Of a DNA stretch of 64,000 nucleotides, positions 21,901 through 30,015 are shown piece by piece. Position numbers and translations under genes: made by a program. Each line of letters opens with the position of its first letter. The first letter of the stretch is position 1. The DNA comes from Maylandia zebra (Eukaryota; Chordata; Actinopteri; Cichliformes; Cichlidae). A model generated the notes under the pieces. It had not been told where the DNA came from and made no database searches. It was given only the letters and a program-made list of their open reading frames with translations. The stretch lies in assembly GCF_041146795.1 (NCBI RefSeq), contig NC_135174.1, positions 21,538,878 through 21,602,877 of the forward strand. The letters run 5' to 3'.

Positions 21901-22279
21901 GCGGGGGAAGCGAATTACATTGTGCAAAGAAATGGAAAAGAAAGGCCACAACCTTTTTGATATTTGTCTAAAGAGCTTCCAAGACCTTTAAAATGAAATC
22001 CAGATCAAGACTACGCGTCTAACTATCGTGTGATCAAACAGGAAACTGGTGTTTAGGCTTTAAAGCGGGCATATGTTTGGCTTCACCGACTCTAAAGCTC
22101 TCCAGCTGAGCTTTAAGCCCTCGTTACTACAGTCGAGTGCTACATCAAGGTCAACCCCGGCGGTTATCCACACGCTCTCTTACAGCCATCCCGCTTCCGG
22201 CACTCACCTGAGGGTTGTAGGCGGTTGCAGGAGCAGAACCCGTTAGTTTCTGGGTGAAACCACTGAACTTGTAGTACAT
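4303..22279 (-). CDS. cox7a2l: COX7A2-like (SCAF1/COX7RP), respiratory supercomplex assembly factor; 3 exons
   Basis: The coding exons join as 22279-22208, 6310-6176 and 4443-4303, giving 115 residues, close to the human length of about 114. Exon 1 starts [12 protein letters not shown], as in vertebrate COX7A2L. Exon 2 carries the linker and [10 protein letters not shown]; exon 3 has [18 protein letters not shown] followed by one transmembrane helix ([15 protein letters not shown]). All junctions are GT-AG and phase 0. COX7A2L is known as a mitochondrial inner-membrane protein that links complexes III and IV, related to subunit VIIa at its C-terminus. Exon 3 keeps the Val-His pair (about residues 76-77) whose loss in some mouse strains impairs the protein. 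Intron 1 is 15.9 kb and hosts the retrotransposon and the composite DNA element. Confidence 0.95.
4444..6175 (-). other. cox7a2l: cox7a2l intron 2
   Basis: A 1.7-kb intron with GT-AG ends. It contains a tRNA-headed SINE at 5079-5290 and moderately repetitive sequence around 4620-5050 built from 'gattgcagt'-like words. I saw no exon in it. Confidence 0.8.
5079..5290 (-). repeat. tRNA-headed SINE
   Basis: On the minus strand it begins GGTGGCTGTAGCTCAGGAGG, a tRNA-like A-box region. Its other end reads 'tggactggtatttaaatagc ... gagcactcaaagtgctttac', a tail seen in many teleost repeats. The head is too degraded to be a tRNA gene. Confidence 0.6.
6176..6310 (-). CDS. cox7a2l: cox7a2l coding exon 2
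   Basis: The exon has 45 codons in phase 0, with an acceptor after 'atcttttcag' and a GTAACG donor. It encodes the linker with [20 protein letters not shown] and ends [10 protein letters not shown], closely matching the vertebrate protein. Confidence 0.95.
6311..9751 (-). other. cox7a2l: cox7a2l intron 1, 3' part, before the retrotransposon
   Basis: A/T-rich intron sequence in which I see no exon. It includes a decayed SINE/LINE tail (about 8865-8960: 'gggttaaatgcagagagcaa ... ccccacggggctcaataaagt'). The rest looks unique. Confidence 0.6.
8865..8960 (+). repeat. SINE/LINE tail fragment
   Basis: The words 'gggttaaatgcagagagcaa' and 'ttccccacggggctcaataa' are the reverse complement of the tail of the SINE at 35818-36045, so the two belong to one family. 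Confidence 0.5.
9752..9756. repeat. Target-site duplication, left copy (ttctg)
   Basis: Five bases directly before the 5' LTR, identical to 15745-15749 directly after the 3' LTR. Confidence 0.9.
10258..10263 (+). promoter_or_regulatory. LTR TATA-like box
   Basis: TATAAG lies about 120 bp upstream of the LTR poly(A) signal, as expected for the U3/R boundary. The same motif is at 15548-15553 in the 3' LTR. Confidence 0.55.
10377..10382 (+). terminator. LTR poly(A) signal
   Basis: AATAAA in the 5' LTR. Its copy at 15667-15672 in the 3' LTR would end the genomic transcript. Confidence 0.6.
10457..10474 (+). other. Primer-binding site, tRNA-Leu type
   Basis: TGGTGTCAGGAGTGGGAT, two bases after the 5' LTR, is complementary over 18 nt to the remembered 3' end (with CCA) of vertebrate tRNA-Leu(CAG). 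Its last two bases are the first two of the gag-pol ATG. Confidence 0.85.
10473..15059 (+). CDS. Gag-Pol polyprotein of Gmr1-like retrotransposon
   Basis: A single 1528-residue frame. I chose ATG 10473 (MASRKRKTR) as the first ATG after the LTR. The frame is also open upstream into the LTR but has no ATG there. Residues about 190-345 are capsid; its second half (about 257-345, with [14 protein letters not shown] and [15 protein letters not shown]) resembles the SCAN domain. A CCHC knuckle is at about 393-406 ([14 protein letters not shown]). The aspartic protease has LLDTGS near 452 and ILGMD near 508. Integrase follows, with an HHCC finger (about 672-720), catalytic D747, D806 and E842 (D-x35-E) and a GPY/F module near 980. 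Reverse transcriptase has YLDD (D1250, D1251), and RNase H begins near VDASKSG (about 1398). No frameshift or stop was seen. The stop codon lies inside the 3' LTR. The protein would copy and integrate the element; no host role is suggested. Confidence 0.95.
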   Translation: MASRKRKTRLPAKRTGLRSQQHELPGEKTAEELAWDTVPASSSSAEAEEISGRIGPELPTTSTAARDGELIAMMRDFLAGQQRRETVLLAELRGLRTVPSPNALLPADSASQQSSGQVLAGASTTAATATPSTVTASSPRMVLPTPARQREYRPSLLEEPARQSLATTSSLDQTGGEWRRSEGPKIPPYQMGEDIENYLLRFERVARTWRWPENEWACRLVPLLAGKALEAYTAMDEERAHCYEDLKAALLVKFDISPETYRQRFRSNIIPPGESPTETYYRLKGLYRRWLRPEQHTKDEMGEAIILEQLIRVLPGEVRTWVREHEPADGLAAAKLVTQYFNARRGAAPVRSAGTPQRSSPQSAGLPKRESNPEPSGAPKVSTLRGAGKDFLCYYCQQPGHKASVCPIRKAKVTGACYAPRLEAEPTKVQPAEGQRYKTVRVNGQQVTALLDTGSFMSLIKQSLVPVNCVDYSRQEEVLCVHGDKHPYPKVEITVTINDQPYLLSVGVVQNLPVEVILGMDVPVLMDLLQEKEERDTETKGRETGNVQMKVLGPVVTRAQAKAGCQPLPDLDSSLCEGGTKGPRKSRRQRRFEKQLWSQGPGNKNMKWDVPENISVLQREDETLEVLFANVPEGGTGKWGGKEKFVVEKNVLYAVDGDHQRLVIPASCRPLILHLAHTLPWAGHLGRQKTYLRVSTRFFWPSMYTDVQKYCRACPVCQKTCPARKSDRALLQPLPVISIPFRRVAMDIVGPLVKSGRGYQYILVVCDYATRFPEAFPLRAITAPNVLRALIQLFSRVGIPDEILTDQGTNFTSKLMQLFHTQLGVSAIKTSPYHPQTDGLVERFNQTLKRMLQKFVSDKGKDWDQWLPFLLFAYREVPQASTGFSPFELLYGWEVQGPLDLVRKGWESSTVAPNEKGVVQFVLEMRERLERYQAEAEANLRDAQRSQKIWYDQQARQREFQPGQKVLLLLPSSNSKLLAKWQGPYIVLRRMGPVTYEIHHPGKKKPKQTYHVNLLKEWVEQPRPAPREALMARVVHGGGQSEPEQATDPRSPVLTHLTSQQAAELLKILQETPSLCSVNPGRTTLVEHVIRLKEGQPIRQRPYRVPQHLVEKLRQEVEKMLELGVIEPSCSEWCSPVVIIFKKDGSLRICIDFRKLNAISEFDAYPMPRIEDLLEKIGAAQYITTLDLCKGYWQVPLEETSRPYTAFRTPAGLFQFTVMPFGLHGAPATFQRLMDKLLQGCDGYSAAYLDDVVIFSHTWEEHMQHLSEVLGRIHKAGLTLNPSKCEWARQETRYLGYQVGRGEVRPQLDKVEAIQNCPRPRTKKEVRAFLGLVGWYRRFVPQFATMAAPLTTLLGKNQRNPVIWTAACEQAFQGLKTCLCSTPVLWSPDFKKQFLVQVDASKSGLGAVLVQGDPGEEHPILYLSRKLLPRETNYSTVEKEALAIKWALEKLRYYLLGREFVLETDHRALTWIQSMKDHNSRLTRWYLSLQPFRFAIRHRPGTLNVVADYLSRLPHIANLRGEGDDVTE
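15031..15043 (+). other. Polypurine tract
   Basis: GGGGGGAAGGGGA lies just before the 3' LTR and within the last gag-pol codons. This is the expected place to prime plus-strand synthesis. Confidence 0.8.
15047..15744 (+). repeat. 3' LTR, 698 bp
   Basis: Same length and, by eye, same sequence as the 5' LTR. It contains the gag-pol stop codon in its first 13 bases. Confidence 0.95.
15745..15749. repeat. Target-site duplication, right copy (ttctg)
   Basis: Matches the five bases before the 5' LTR. Confidence 0.9.
15750..16971 (-). other. cox7a2l: cox7a2l intron 1, between the retrotransposon and the palindrome
   Basis: Apart from the CA repeat I recognise nothing here. The stretch 16500-16920 has balanced, non-repetitive composition and could hold conserved noncoding sequence, but nothing proves it. 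Confidence 0.5.
15892..15944. repeat. (CA)n microsatellite
   Basis: About 26 uninterrupted CA units. Confidence 0.97.
17105..17434 (+). mobile_element. Decayed RTE-type LINE ORF2 3' region, part 1
   Basis: Words such as 'gatgagtttaaacacatggg', 'gcaggcagggaagagtgggt', 'agggaaggtctacgagat' and 'gtggcactgacaaaaagac' follow the order of the end of a common fish LINE reverse-transcriptase ORF. The frame is broken. The same LINE resumes at 21381 with 'gaagtggtttggagatgtg', so the composite element split it. Confidence 0.7.
17429..17434. repeat. 6-bp target-site duplication, left copy (gaagtg)
   Basis: Repeated at 21381-21386. The LINE text reads on correctly when one copy and the insert are removed. 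Confidence 0.75.
17585..18128 (-). repeat. Perfect inverted repeat, right arm (544 bp)
   Basis: Reverse complement of 16972-17515 with no mismatch seen. It carries a second copy of the element end (17585-17665) and of the LINE and intron flank (17666-18128), now inside the composite element. Confidence 0.95.
18131..18169. repeat. Telomere-like palindrome
   Basis: GGTTAGGGGTTAGGGTTA is followed after 3 bases by its reverse complement. It sits immediately beyond the right arm of the large inverted repeat, before the minisatellite restarts. Confidence 0.85.
18171..18282. repeat. TTAATTAA minisatellite, inner left block
   Basis: Tandem copies of about 20 bp, 'attgacacatttaattaatt', with a variant containing 'atgtatttcacatttt'. 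The same units occur near 17490-17630 and at 20975-21350. Confidence 0.85.
18263..20980. mobile_element. Inner element with ~108-bp terminal inverted repeats
   Basis: 18263-18370 and 20872-20980 are inverted repeats with only about two differences (key words 'ttggcagtcctg' and 'caaactcagggggcggggtt'). The 2.5-kb core has CpG-containing, gene-promoter-like sequence but no recognisable protein. Short frames near 20566-20754 match nothing I know. Segments near 18632 and 19258 resemble segments of the hAT element at 44133-45596. Confidence 0.65.
20177..20217. repeat. 14-bp-stem hairpin
   Basis: ATGCTGACCTCGCT (20177-20190) and its reverse complement (20204-20217) enclose a 13-base loop inside the inner element core. 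It is preceded by three copies of 'ggatatcgt/ggatat'. Confidence 0.8.
20975..21350. repeat. TTAATTAA minisatellite, right block
   Basis: About 370 bp of 20- and 24-bp units of the type 'aattaattaaatgtgtcaat', with interspersed 'aaaatgtgaaatacataaat' variants. Confidence 0.9.
21381..21520 (+). mobile_element. Decayed RTE-type LINE ORF2, part 2
   Basis: Continues the LINE interrupted at 17434: 'gaagtggtttggagatgtg' and 'ggattcatggatatagtgaa' follow the usual ORF order. The frame is broken. Confidence 0.6.
21521..22207 (-). other. cox7a2l: cox7a2l intron 1, proximal part
   Basis: Mixed-composition intron sequence ending at the exon 1 donor. I saw no repeat family or exon. Confidence 0.5.
22208..22279 (-). 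CDS. cox7a2l: cox7a2l coding exon 1
   Basis: Twenty-four codons from ATG 22279 ([20 protein letters not shown]...), followed by a GTGAGTG donor. It encodes the short N-terminal segment typical of COX7A2L; the start matches the vertebrate protein. Confidence 0.95.
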
Positions 22280-22560
22280 TTTTCTTCTGAAGGAGGACCG
22301 GGACGAGGTGTTATGTACTAAAGAAATCCACCGGTAAGGACCGTCCTGTTGGGACCTTCGAGGGAAAGTGACGCAACAGTTAGCTGACCCAACACTGCCT
22401 GTTTAAAAGTCGAACCAAAACGGAGGGCGACCGGAAGCGTACGCGTACAGTTAAATGCAAAGTGTGGACAACAAAATGTCACCAGGAGTTCAAACAACGG
22501 AAAAAAAAAAATGAAAATAGTACACGAAAGGGGGGTGGAAGCCAATCTCAACTTCTATTT
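22280..22560 (-). promoter_or_regulatory. cox7a2l: Probable cox7a2l 5' UTR and promoter region
   Basis: The 280 bp upstream of the ATG are richer in CG dinucleotides than the surroundings (for example 'gggcgaccggaagcgtacgcg'). Placement is by position only; no start site can be fixed. Confidence 0.4.
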
Positions 22561-24669
22561 CGACTTACTGATTCAAACTTCAGATAGAATAATAAAATTA
22601 TTAAGTACCTTTTCTGATAATAAACTTTTTAAACTTCTGTCATGCTTTTCAAAAGAAACTAAAATAATATGACAGAATAAAAATCAGCCGAAACAGCTTT
22701 ACACAGACACATACATAAATAAACGTACATTTAAAGAGTTTGGTGAAAAGCTAAACTGAGTCAAGTATTAACTCAAACACTGAACTTCTTTGAAGTTCAT
22801 TTGTTTTGTGAGAGCTCTTATTTAATAGAGACAAATGTCACAATAATACAGTGAAAAGTGTTAAATGGGAATGGCAATACATAAACACTGCTAGCGTCAC
22901 GGATTTGGTTATATACCTCATATTTAGGTTCAAATTATTCAGTGTGGAAAGTAAAAAACAGGACGGGTTTGAGATTAACTGACTGAACACGTGACTGATT
23001 AAACAAATGTAATGAGGGCGGGTAAATAATTACAAACACGGAAAACTAATAAGGAAAGGAAGTCAAAATTGTAAAGAGCCTGGGAATTTACAAAATAAAA
23101 TAGGAATTAACAGGCACAAAAATACAACCAACCACCATAGTGGTGCCTTTATTTAGTGATAATTCTTCTTTGCCATTAAAAGTTTTAAAGTCATAATGTT
23201 TTTGTTTTTAATTTCTGTTGGCAGGGCGTCTCTGATCTTTGGACTTTTTAACTGGCAGCTCGATATGTGATGTATTTTAAAATCTCTAACTATCAGCTGG
23301 ATTCTCCCTTGTATCAAAAGGCTCTTTCAGTCACACAGTTAGGGTAACCTTGGCAATATACTTTGGATAGTTACACTCGTGATTAATTCAAGTTTTCAAT
23401 TAATTTGAGTTTGAAATAGCTGAGAATCATTGATCTCCTAAAAAATAAAAAATAAAACCCTACATTTTCTACAAATCTACAATTTCTGAATGTTCAAGTA
23501 GCAAAAATGTGTTAAAACCAACAAACAAATTGAAAATGTTAAGTGACATGCATAGTCCCCAGAGAATGAAATCTATGAGTCGCAAAATATTTCTTCTGTG
23601 CCACCAGCAGGTCAAGATTTTTGTGGTTTTGAGTGAATTAACTCAAAAATGTCTGATCATTTTATATTTATTAAGCACTCACACTGCCATCATAATGAAG
23701 TTCAGTAACTTTGGCGATTTGAGAATCTTTCCTCTGGTGTCATCAAGGTCTAAAGGCATAAAGTGTTGTTGGAAATAACTCTAAAATAGAACATTTTCTG
23801 CTCACACATTATTCAAATGGAGTGCTATAAAGAAGTACACCATAAGGATGCATTTATAACAAACCTTCTTACGTAATTGTTAAAAAAATGTCTTGAATAT
23901 TTTTTAATTGTTGATCATTCTTTTAAGAGAATTGCAGTTCTTATCAGTGGTTGTGCAATTGTTCAGGACAAAACTATTATAGAAAAGTGGTACTAGTTGT
24001 AACATTAGCTATATGTGTATGTAACTCCCTAAAAGCCTTGCAGTTACATAATATGTTCACCCCACCGGCTTCATATGTGTGTGCTTTGTCTTCTGTGTCA
24101 TGTTTTTTAATTCGTCCTTCCAGGAGCTGTTTTTGTAGCTTAGAACATAGAAAGGCCCATTATAACAAAGTGGCCCATTATAACAAAGTGACACACGGAC
24201 CCTCTTTAACGGTTTCCAGAGGTGTATAGAGCACCTGCATGCATGAAGGTCACATAACATTATGGTTTTTGTTTGCAAGTCGACATTAGTAATAAAAGAA
24301 ACACGAGCCTTTCATGATTTGTGCTAGTTTCTGCTGAGATTGCAATTAAAATCGTCCCTGAAGAAGATTCCTGAGTTTGTCGTCTTACTTTGGCTGAAAG
24401 CAGAATTTGTCTTTTTACACTTCAAAGTTTCTTTTTTTTCTCAGTGTCAGCAGCCAACCGCTGCCAAGTGCAGCTTGGTTCCCAGGTTCTGCCTGCTTGC
24501 ATTTTGACCTTTTGTCTGTTTATTGGACATTGGATGCCTGCCTGTGAATTCCCATTTTAGTTTGTCTGGTTGGATTGCCCTTTCTGGTTTTGGACCCTAG
24601 CCTGCTTCAACCTTTACTTCTGCTATATTCGCTCTGCCTCAGGTGTCTGTATGTGGGTCTTATTCTCTG

Positions 24670-25275
24670 TTGACCTTTAACCCTGTTAGCACCAGTTGTG
24701 ACTTATAATTGTAAGTCCACCTTTTGCCTTCACAACTATCTTAATTTTTTGTGGCATAGATTCAATACAGTGTTGGAAACATTCTTTAGACATTTTGGTC
24801 CATATTGACATGATAGCATCGCACAGTTCCTACAGATTTATCAGGTAATAATAAGCAGTTATCTGAACTGCTGTTGCCTTCCAGTCAACTCAAAGAAGTC
24901 TAACCATTCTCTTCTGACCTCTGGCATCAACAAGAAATTTACACTCAGAGAACCGCTGCTCACTGGATATCCCCCCCCCCTTTTTGTTTTAGACAATTCT
25001 CTGTAAATCCTAGAGATGGCTGTAAATCCCAGTAGATCAACAGTCTTCTGCAACGCTCAGACCAGCCTATCTGGCATCAACAACTGTGCCACATTCAAAC
25101 TCTCTTAAAACACCTTTCCTCTAAATTCTGATGCTCGGTTTAAACCTCAGCAGGTCATCTTGACCATATCTACATGCCTAAATGCACTGGGTTGCTGCCA
25201 TGTGATTGGCTGATTAGATATTTGTTTTAACAAGCAGTTGAACAGGTGCGCCTACTAAACATCGGCAGCACTCTT
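24670..25275 (-). pseudogene. Tc1-like transposase pseudogene
   Basis: On the minus strand it starts with sequence like 'aggcgcacctgttcaactgc' and 'tcagccaatcacatgg'. It then encodes broken Tc1 helix-turn-helix text (VDLLGFTAISRIYRE at about 25000), loses the catalytic middle, and ends with the transposase C-terminal part ('catattgacatgatagc'). It has stops and a homopolymer C run at 24971-24980, so it is inactive. Confidence 0.75.
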
Positions 25276-25474
25276 GTGAGCTTCTCAGAGTGTGCCAATT
25301 AGAATTTAGCAAAATGAACAGCTGTGCTTTAATACAGCACCACAGAGCGGCTTGCTTCAGCGATCTCAGTAGTTAACGGCAAGAATAAGGGGTTATAAAA
25401 ACAAAATGAGGAGAAAATCTTTTTGGCCACAATTCAATTAATAAACACCAGCTCTATCAGTAAAAACAGGCAGC

Positions 25475-25690
25475 GTGATGGTGCATTAGTTGGCACTTTC
25501 ACCTCAGGGCAAGAAATTTCAGGGTTTCAAGATTCTCTGGTCTACTGGGGCATTGATTTTGAGTTTGCATGTTCTCCCTGTTTTTCCAAGTCCTCTGGCT
25601 TCCTCCCACATGCGTGTTAGGTTAATTGTCGGTTCTAAATTGGCTGCAGGTGTGACATAAATAAAGTACTGTATGAGCATGTGGCTGCTG
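25475..25690 (+). repeat. L2/SINE-like repeat
   Basis: The order 'agcgtgatggtgcattagtt', 'gagtttgcatgttctccctg', 'ctggcttcctcccacatgc', 'gttaggttaattgtcggttc' is that of a very common teleost repeat. Confidence 0.65.
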
Positions 25691-27731
25691 TTATAGCACC
25701 CTGAATTTTTAGAAAAAACAACAGTTTGGTCAATTTATCGGAAGAACCACTAAAAAATGGATACTTGTTTTTTTGAGCCCGCATGTATTTTTTTTTTTTT
25801 TTTTAAACCTCAGGTGCTTATGACACTAAAAGAGTTGAGTGAGTAAACACAGCTATCAGAGCTCATTGACAGATGTGCAACATGTTGAAAAGGTTTGAGA
25901 GCTGAGAACAGTGCGTCAGCATGGCTTTTTTTGGTTTAGTGCCAATTTACCCTCATGGCAGTACTTTGTGAACCAGACTGCAGTGCAATGATCGCTCCAG
26001 TGTGAATCCAATGAGTGCACTAAATGACCTTGCCAACAGGCTCAGATGTTCCTCGGGTTAAATGTTACATTCCCACTGCCTCCACAAAGTAATGGGAGAA
26101 GGGTTTAAATGGTATTGCGATCATTGCATGAATATTTCAAAATCGCACCTTCACTGATCACGTCCTGAGGTCAATTTTTAGTTCTGCTAATTTAATTAAG
26201 AATATCATGAGTTTGAATATTGTGAGAGCTGATGATTGAGACTGATAATTTTCAGAACATGACACTGAGATCAGACTATTTTTCTGGCTCAATCTGATTT
26301 CTAATACACTATTAGACAGTCAGAGGCATTTTGCAAAGAGTAATTTTATTACAAAAGCTCGTACATTGATCACATTAATTACAACTCCAGAGTGTACTGA
26401 TGAAAATGTTTTGATTGATGGTTTCAATCAGGCCTGGCCAAACTTCACTGGTAAAAAGCTATGCTACATGAATAATGCATTGGAAGGTAGGTAATAAAAT
26501 ATTGATTGTGTTTAATTCAATTGTGCAACTACTTAAAAAGCACATCAATAGCAGCTACGAGGATACGGAGGTGTCTACAGTACACATTAAATACATACAG
26601 GGCTGCACAGATTATGAGGATTTAACATATGTAGACTACTATCAGTACAAAGACACAGTGAACATTGTTTAAATTTCCTTTGCAAGAAGAAGAAGAGCAG
26701 GATTTTGATGCGTGTGTGTAAAAAGAGGATTGTTGATGGCAACAGGAGGAAGAGGAGAGGAGATGCAGAGAAAGACTGTTGTGTGGGAGAGGTGTTGACT
26801 TGTTTGTTTGGATCATGTGTCTCTTCAACAAATCGTATCATCTTGGCAAACCGTGCAAACATGTCTGAATCATGAATGTCAGAACCATGACATTGACAGC
26901 CTCCATTGTTCTTTTTTTTTTTCCCTCTACACTTGATTTTTTTCCCCCTGTACGTTTGTTTTTGGTAATTTTAAATAATCGCTCTGATGCTGTGATATTC
27001 CAGATAATCCTAGGACAAAAAAGCTGCGTGCCAGCCAGGAGGTGTGCGTGGATGTAGCCTATTTGCGTGCACACAAATCAAACCACAATTATGATTGACA
27101 TGCTGGAGGATGATGTTGCCTTGGAGACACAGAAATACAAAATGCCTTACATTCACTGGCAAACAGAGAAGCGAATTCTTCGTGCTCGGGTTTGAACCAC
27201 ATTCCATCATTTTTGCCCAGAATCTTTTATGCTCACTTTCACACTCCATCTGCTCTGTCATATCTATCTCAGTGTTATTGTCTGCCACCTTGCAGTCCTC
27301 GGTGACCTGTCTCCATATTTCATTATCATCGGCTTAACTCCCCCCCACAGACCCCCAAACTAAGCCCTCTGTTTAACTCCTCCATCCCCACTTTGCAGTC
27401 CCCTGTTCACTCCTTCTCTTTATTTCACAGGTTTAACAGGATGCATCTAGGTCACACATCAATCTTGTGTAACTTGTACCATCTGTGTGCAAAGCTTAGA
27501 CAAAGTGAAAGGCTGATGGCCAGACAAACAAACACAAACATACACACACGTTGCACTTGACGCAGCCGTCTCTGCCAGTGTTGTAACCAGGGGAATATGA
27601 GTAAACAGCAGCCGCTGTCAGATCTGGATTGACTGCACCTGTCTGCGTTTAATTAATAAATATCTGTGTATTCCTATTGTTACGTATGGTGCAGTTAAGA
27701 AGAGAGTCGCACAACATGTTGGTTCAAGACA

Positions 27732-28157
27732 ATGAAAACAAAAGCTTCTATTCTACACATACAAAAGGCTCTGCGATCAGACTTTAATAACCTACAAACT
27801 TGGCTGTCAGATAACAAATTACTGCTCAATAAAAACCTGCTTTATGCTCTTTGGCCTGAGACAGAACATCAACTTAAATCTAATTTGCTGCATTTAACCC
27901 ATAATGATGCTGGAGCTCTTCAGAAAACGGGGGAAAAAATGAAATATTTATGTGTGTGGGTTGACTCTGAACTTACCTTCCAACCACACATCGATCATTT
28001 CGTGAAGGTAAGCTTTGGTGCTGGTGCTCTGCATTGTTCCACACTTTTTTTTTCTTTTTACAGCCTATTGAAGTGCTTTAACCCTGATCTTCTTCATCTC
28101 AATGGTACATACTATGATTTACAATTGGCTGCGCTTTCTTTTTCTAACATAATGTGA
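27732..28157 (+). pseudogene. Non-LTR reverse-transcriptase fragment
   Basis: A 141-residue open stretch contains LQTWLSDNKLLLN, MKYLCVWVDSELTFQPHID and a C-terminal part like the thumb region of L2/Rex1-type reverse transcriptases. It lacks the catalytic YxDD region and any ORF1, so it is a 5'-truncated, dead fragment. Confidence 0.65.
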
Positions 28158-29235
28158 CTTAGTAAATACATGATATAATTTTTATTTGTAGTGTTTTTAA
28201 TGCATTATTTTGATTATAGTCACACTTTTTTAAACTTCTACATCATGTATTAGAAGCTTTGATCTAAACCCGTTTTAAAATAGATTTTATTCTTTTACTT
28301 ATGTTCTGTCATATATAATGTTGCACTGGTGAAATCTCATATTAAACAAAGTTTAAAAAATAGTGATATGTATGTGTATATGTACAAGTAGCCTTTAGTC
28401 TGCTCTGATGCTCACACTTAAATCTGTGAGATACCAAAAACAGCAGATATACTTAACATGATCATCTCAAGCACACAGCTTTGTCTATGAGTGCAAAAGC
28501 CCCAGCCATCAGCCTTTCAGAGCTTCTGTCTGCAAGGGACAGCGAATCAGAAGAAAGTTGGATTAAAGGGAGGGTGCCTTTAAAGGGAGAAAGCTATAAC
28601 AGCTTATTTCAGACAGTGGGTGAACTGAGGGGTTGCACAAGGCCCTATTGAACAATAATTCATGCAAAGCTATTCTAATAGTGTTAAGGAATTAAAACAA
28701 CAGCATTTATGTTTCATTTTGTGTTTGACTAAAATAAGCTTAGTACCTTTAAATATGAGCTCTGGGTTATTTTTTCACTGACTTGAAAATATCTTGTTTT
28801 GTCAACTCAGAGTAGAATAAATTATTGAAAACATAAGCAAACATTAATTTATTGTTTTACTATTAAGTTAATATATGTCTGGTTTATGTTATTTTCTGTC
28901 CTTTTTTTTTTGGTAGGTATACTCCAACATATCTGCCTTGCTGTCTGTATCAGCCTTGTTGACTGATGTTGTTCTACTGGTAAACAAGATGCCATTTACC
29001 AATGTCCTTCACTGACATTTATATATTTTGCACTGACTAAATGTTCACAGATAGTTGTTTTTATAATGACAATTTGTTTTCCTGATGCTTAGGGGAAATA
29101 AAAAATAACTTCAAAAACAAAATAAACTGAAACACATGAAGATATTGCAGAATTTCACAATTGTTAAATGTTATGTTTTCTTAGTCTTCTTTTTTCTGTT
29201 TGATATATGAATGTTTAAAGGGTTTTTCTAGGAAA

Positions 29236-29241
29236 TTTATT
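29236..29241 (-). terminator. kcng3: Possible kcng3 poly(A) signal
   Basis: AATAAA on the minus strand, about 130 nt past the stop codon. A longer 3' UTR cannot be excluded. Confidence 0.4.
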
Positions 29242-29369
29242 GTACCTGGATGTAGACTGGACAAAATAAAATCTGGAAGGAAAAAAGGGCACATCGAACA
29301 TTTGATGGTCTTCTGGTCATTAGAGTTTCTTTTTTTTGTCGGCAGGATGGTAGGCAGGATAGGACATGT

Positions 29370-30015
29370 TCATCGCAGCATTTCTGCCGACAGGTTGCGT
29401 GCATATCTGGCAGAGCGCAGTTTGAGTTCATGGTAGCACTGAACAAAACTGTGGTAGATGAATGTGATGGGCAGCGCCAGGAGCACAATGCCGCTCACTA
29501 CACACATTCCCCCAAGCACCCGTCCTCCGATTGTTACCGGGTACACATCCCCGTAACCCACTGTTGTCATTGAAATAATAACCCACCAGGCAGCAGCAGG
29601 GATGCTGGCATAATCACTGTTCTGGGTCTCGAGATCCAAGCCGTGTTCCAGTAGCTGGGCCAGGGCACTGTATATAGCCATGGCAACGCAGACAAACACC
29701 ATCAACATGACCATCTCTCGGTAGCAGCGCCTGAGAGTCAACCCTAGAGTCTGCAGTCCCAGGAAGTGTCTGGCCAGCTTCATGAGCCAGAACACTCTCA
29801 TCATCCTCAGGACTCGGAGTATGACTCCAGCAACCCCGAGCCCAGCACCCGGCATCCCTGCCCGGGCCATCGCCATAGTGACATAGTAAGGGGTAATGGC
29901 AATCACGTCGATGATGTTGAGTGGCCTGCGGAGGAAGTCCCACTTGTCTTTAGCCACCAGAAAGCGCACTATGCACTCTGCCGTGAACCAGCCAATACAC
30001 ACTGCCTCCACTATC
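29370..30015 (-). CDS. kcng3: kcng3 coding exon 2
   Basis: Acceptor after 'ttctctgtag'. Encodes S2 to the C-terminus (IVEAVCIGWFTAE ... NLSAEMLR) and ends in TGA. Confidence 0.95.

Larger units (their letters stand above)
22561..29235. other. Intergenic region between cox7a2l and kcng3
   Basis: No host exon recognised. It contains a decayed Tc1 element (24670-25275), a SINE/L2-like repeat (25475-25690) and a LINE reverse-transcriptase remnant (27732-28157). The remainder is A/T-rich. Confidence 0.6.

Noticed and set aside
24146..24192. Two copies of 'gcccattataacaaagtg', as in a repeat array
   Set aside because: Only two direct copies with no spacers; there is no CRISPR or satellite here or elsewhere in the window.
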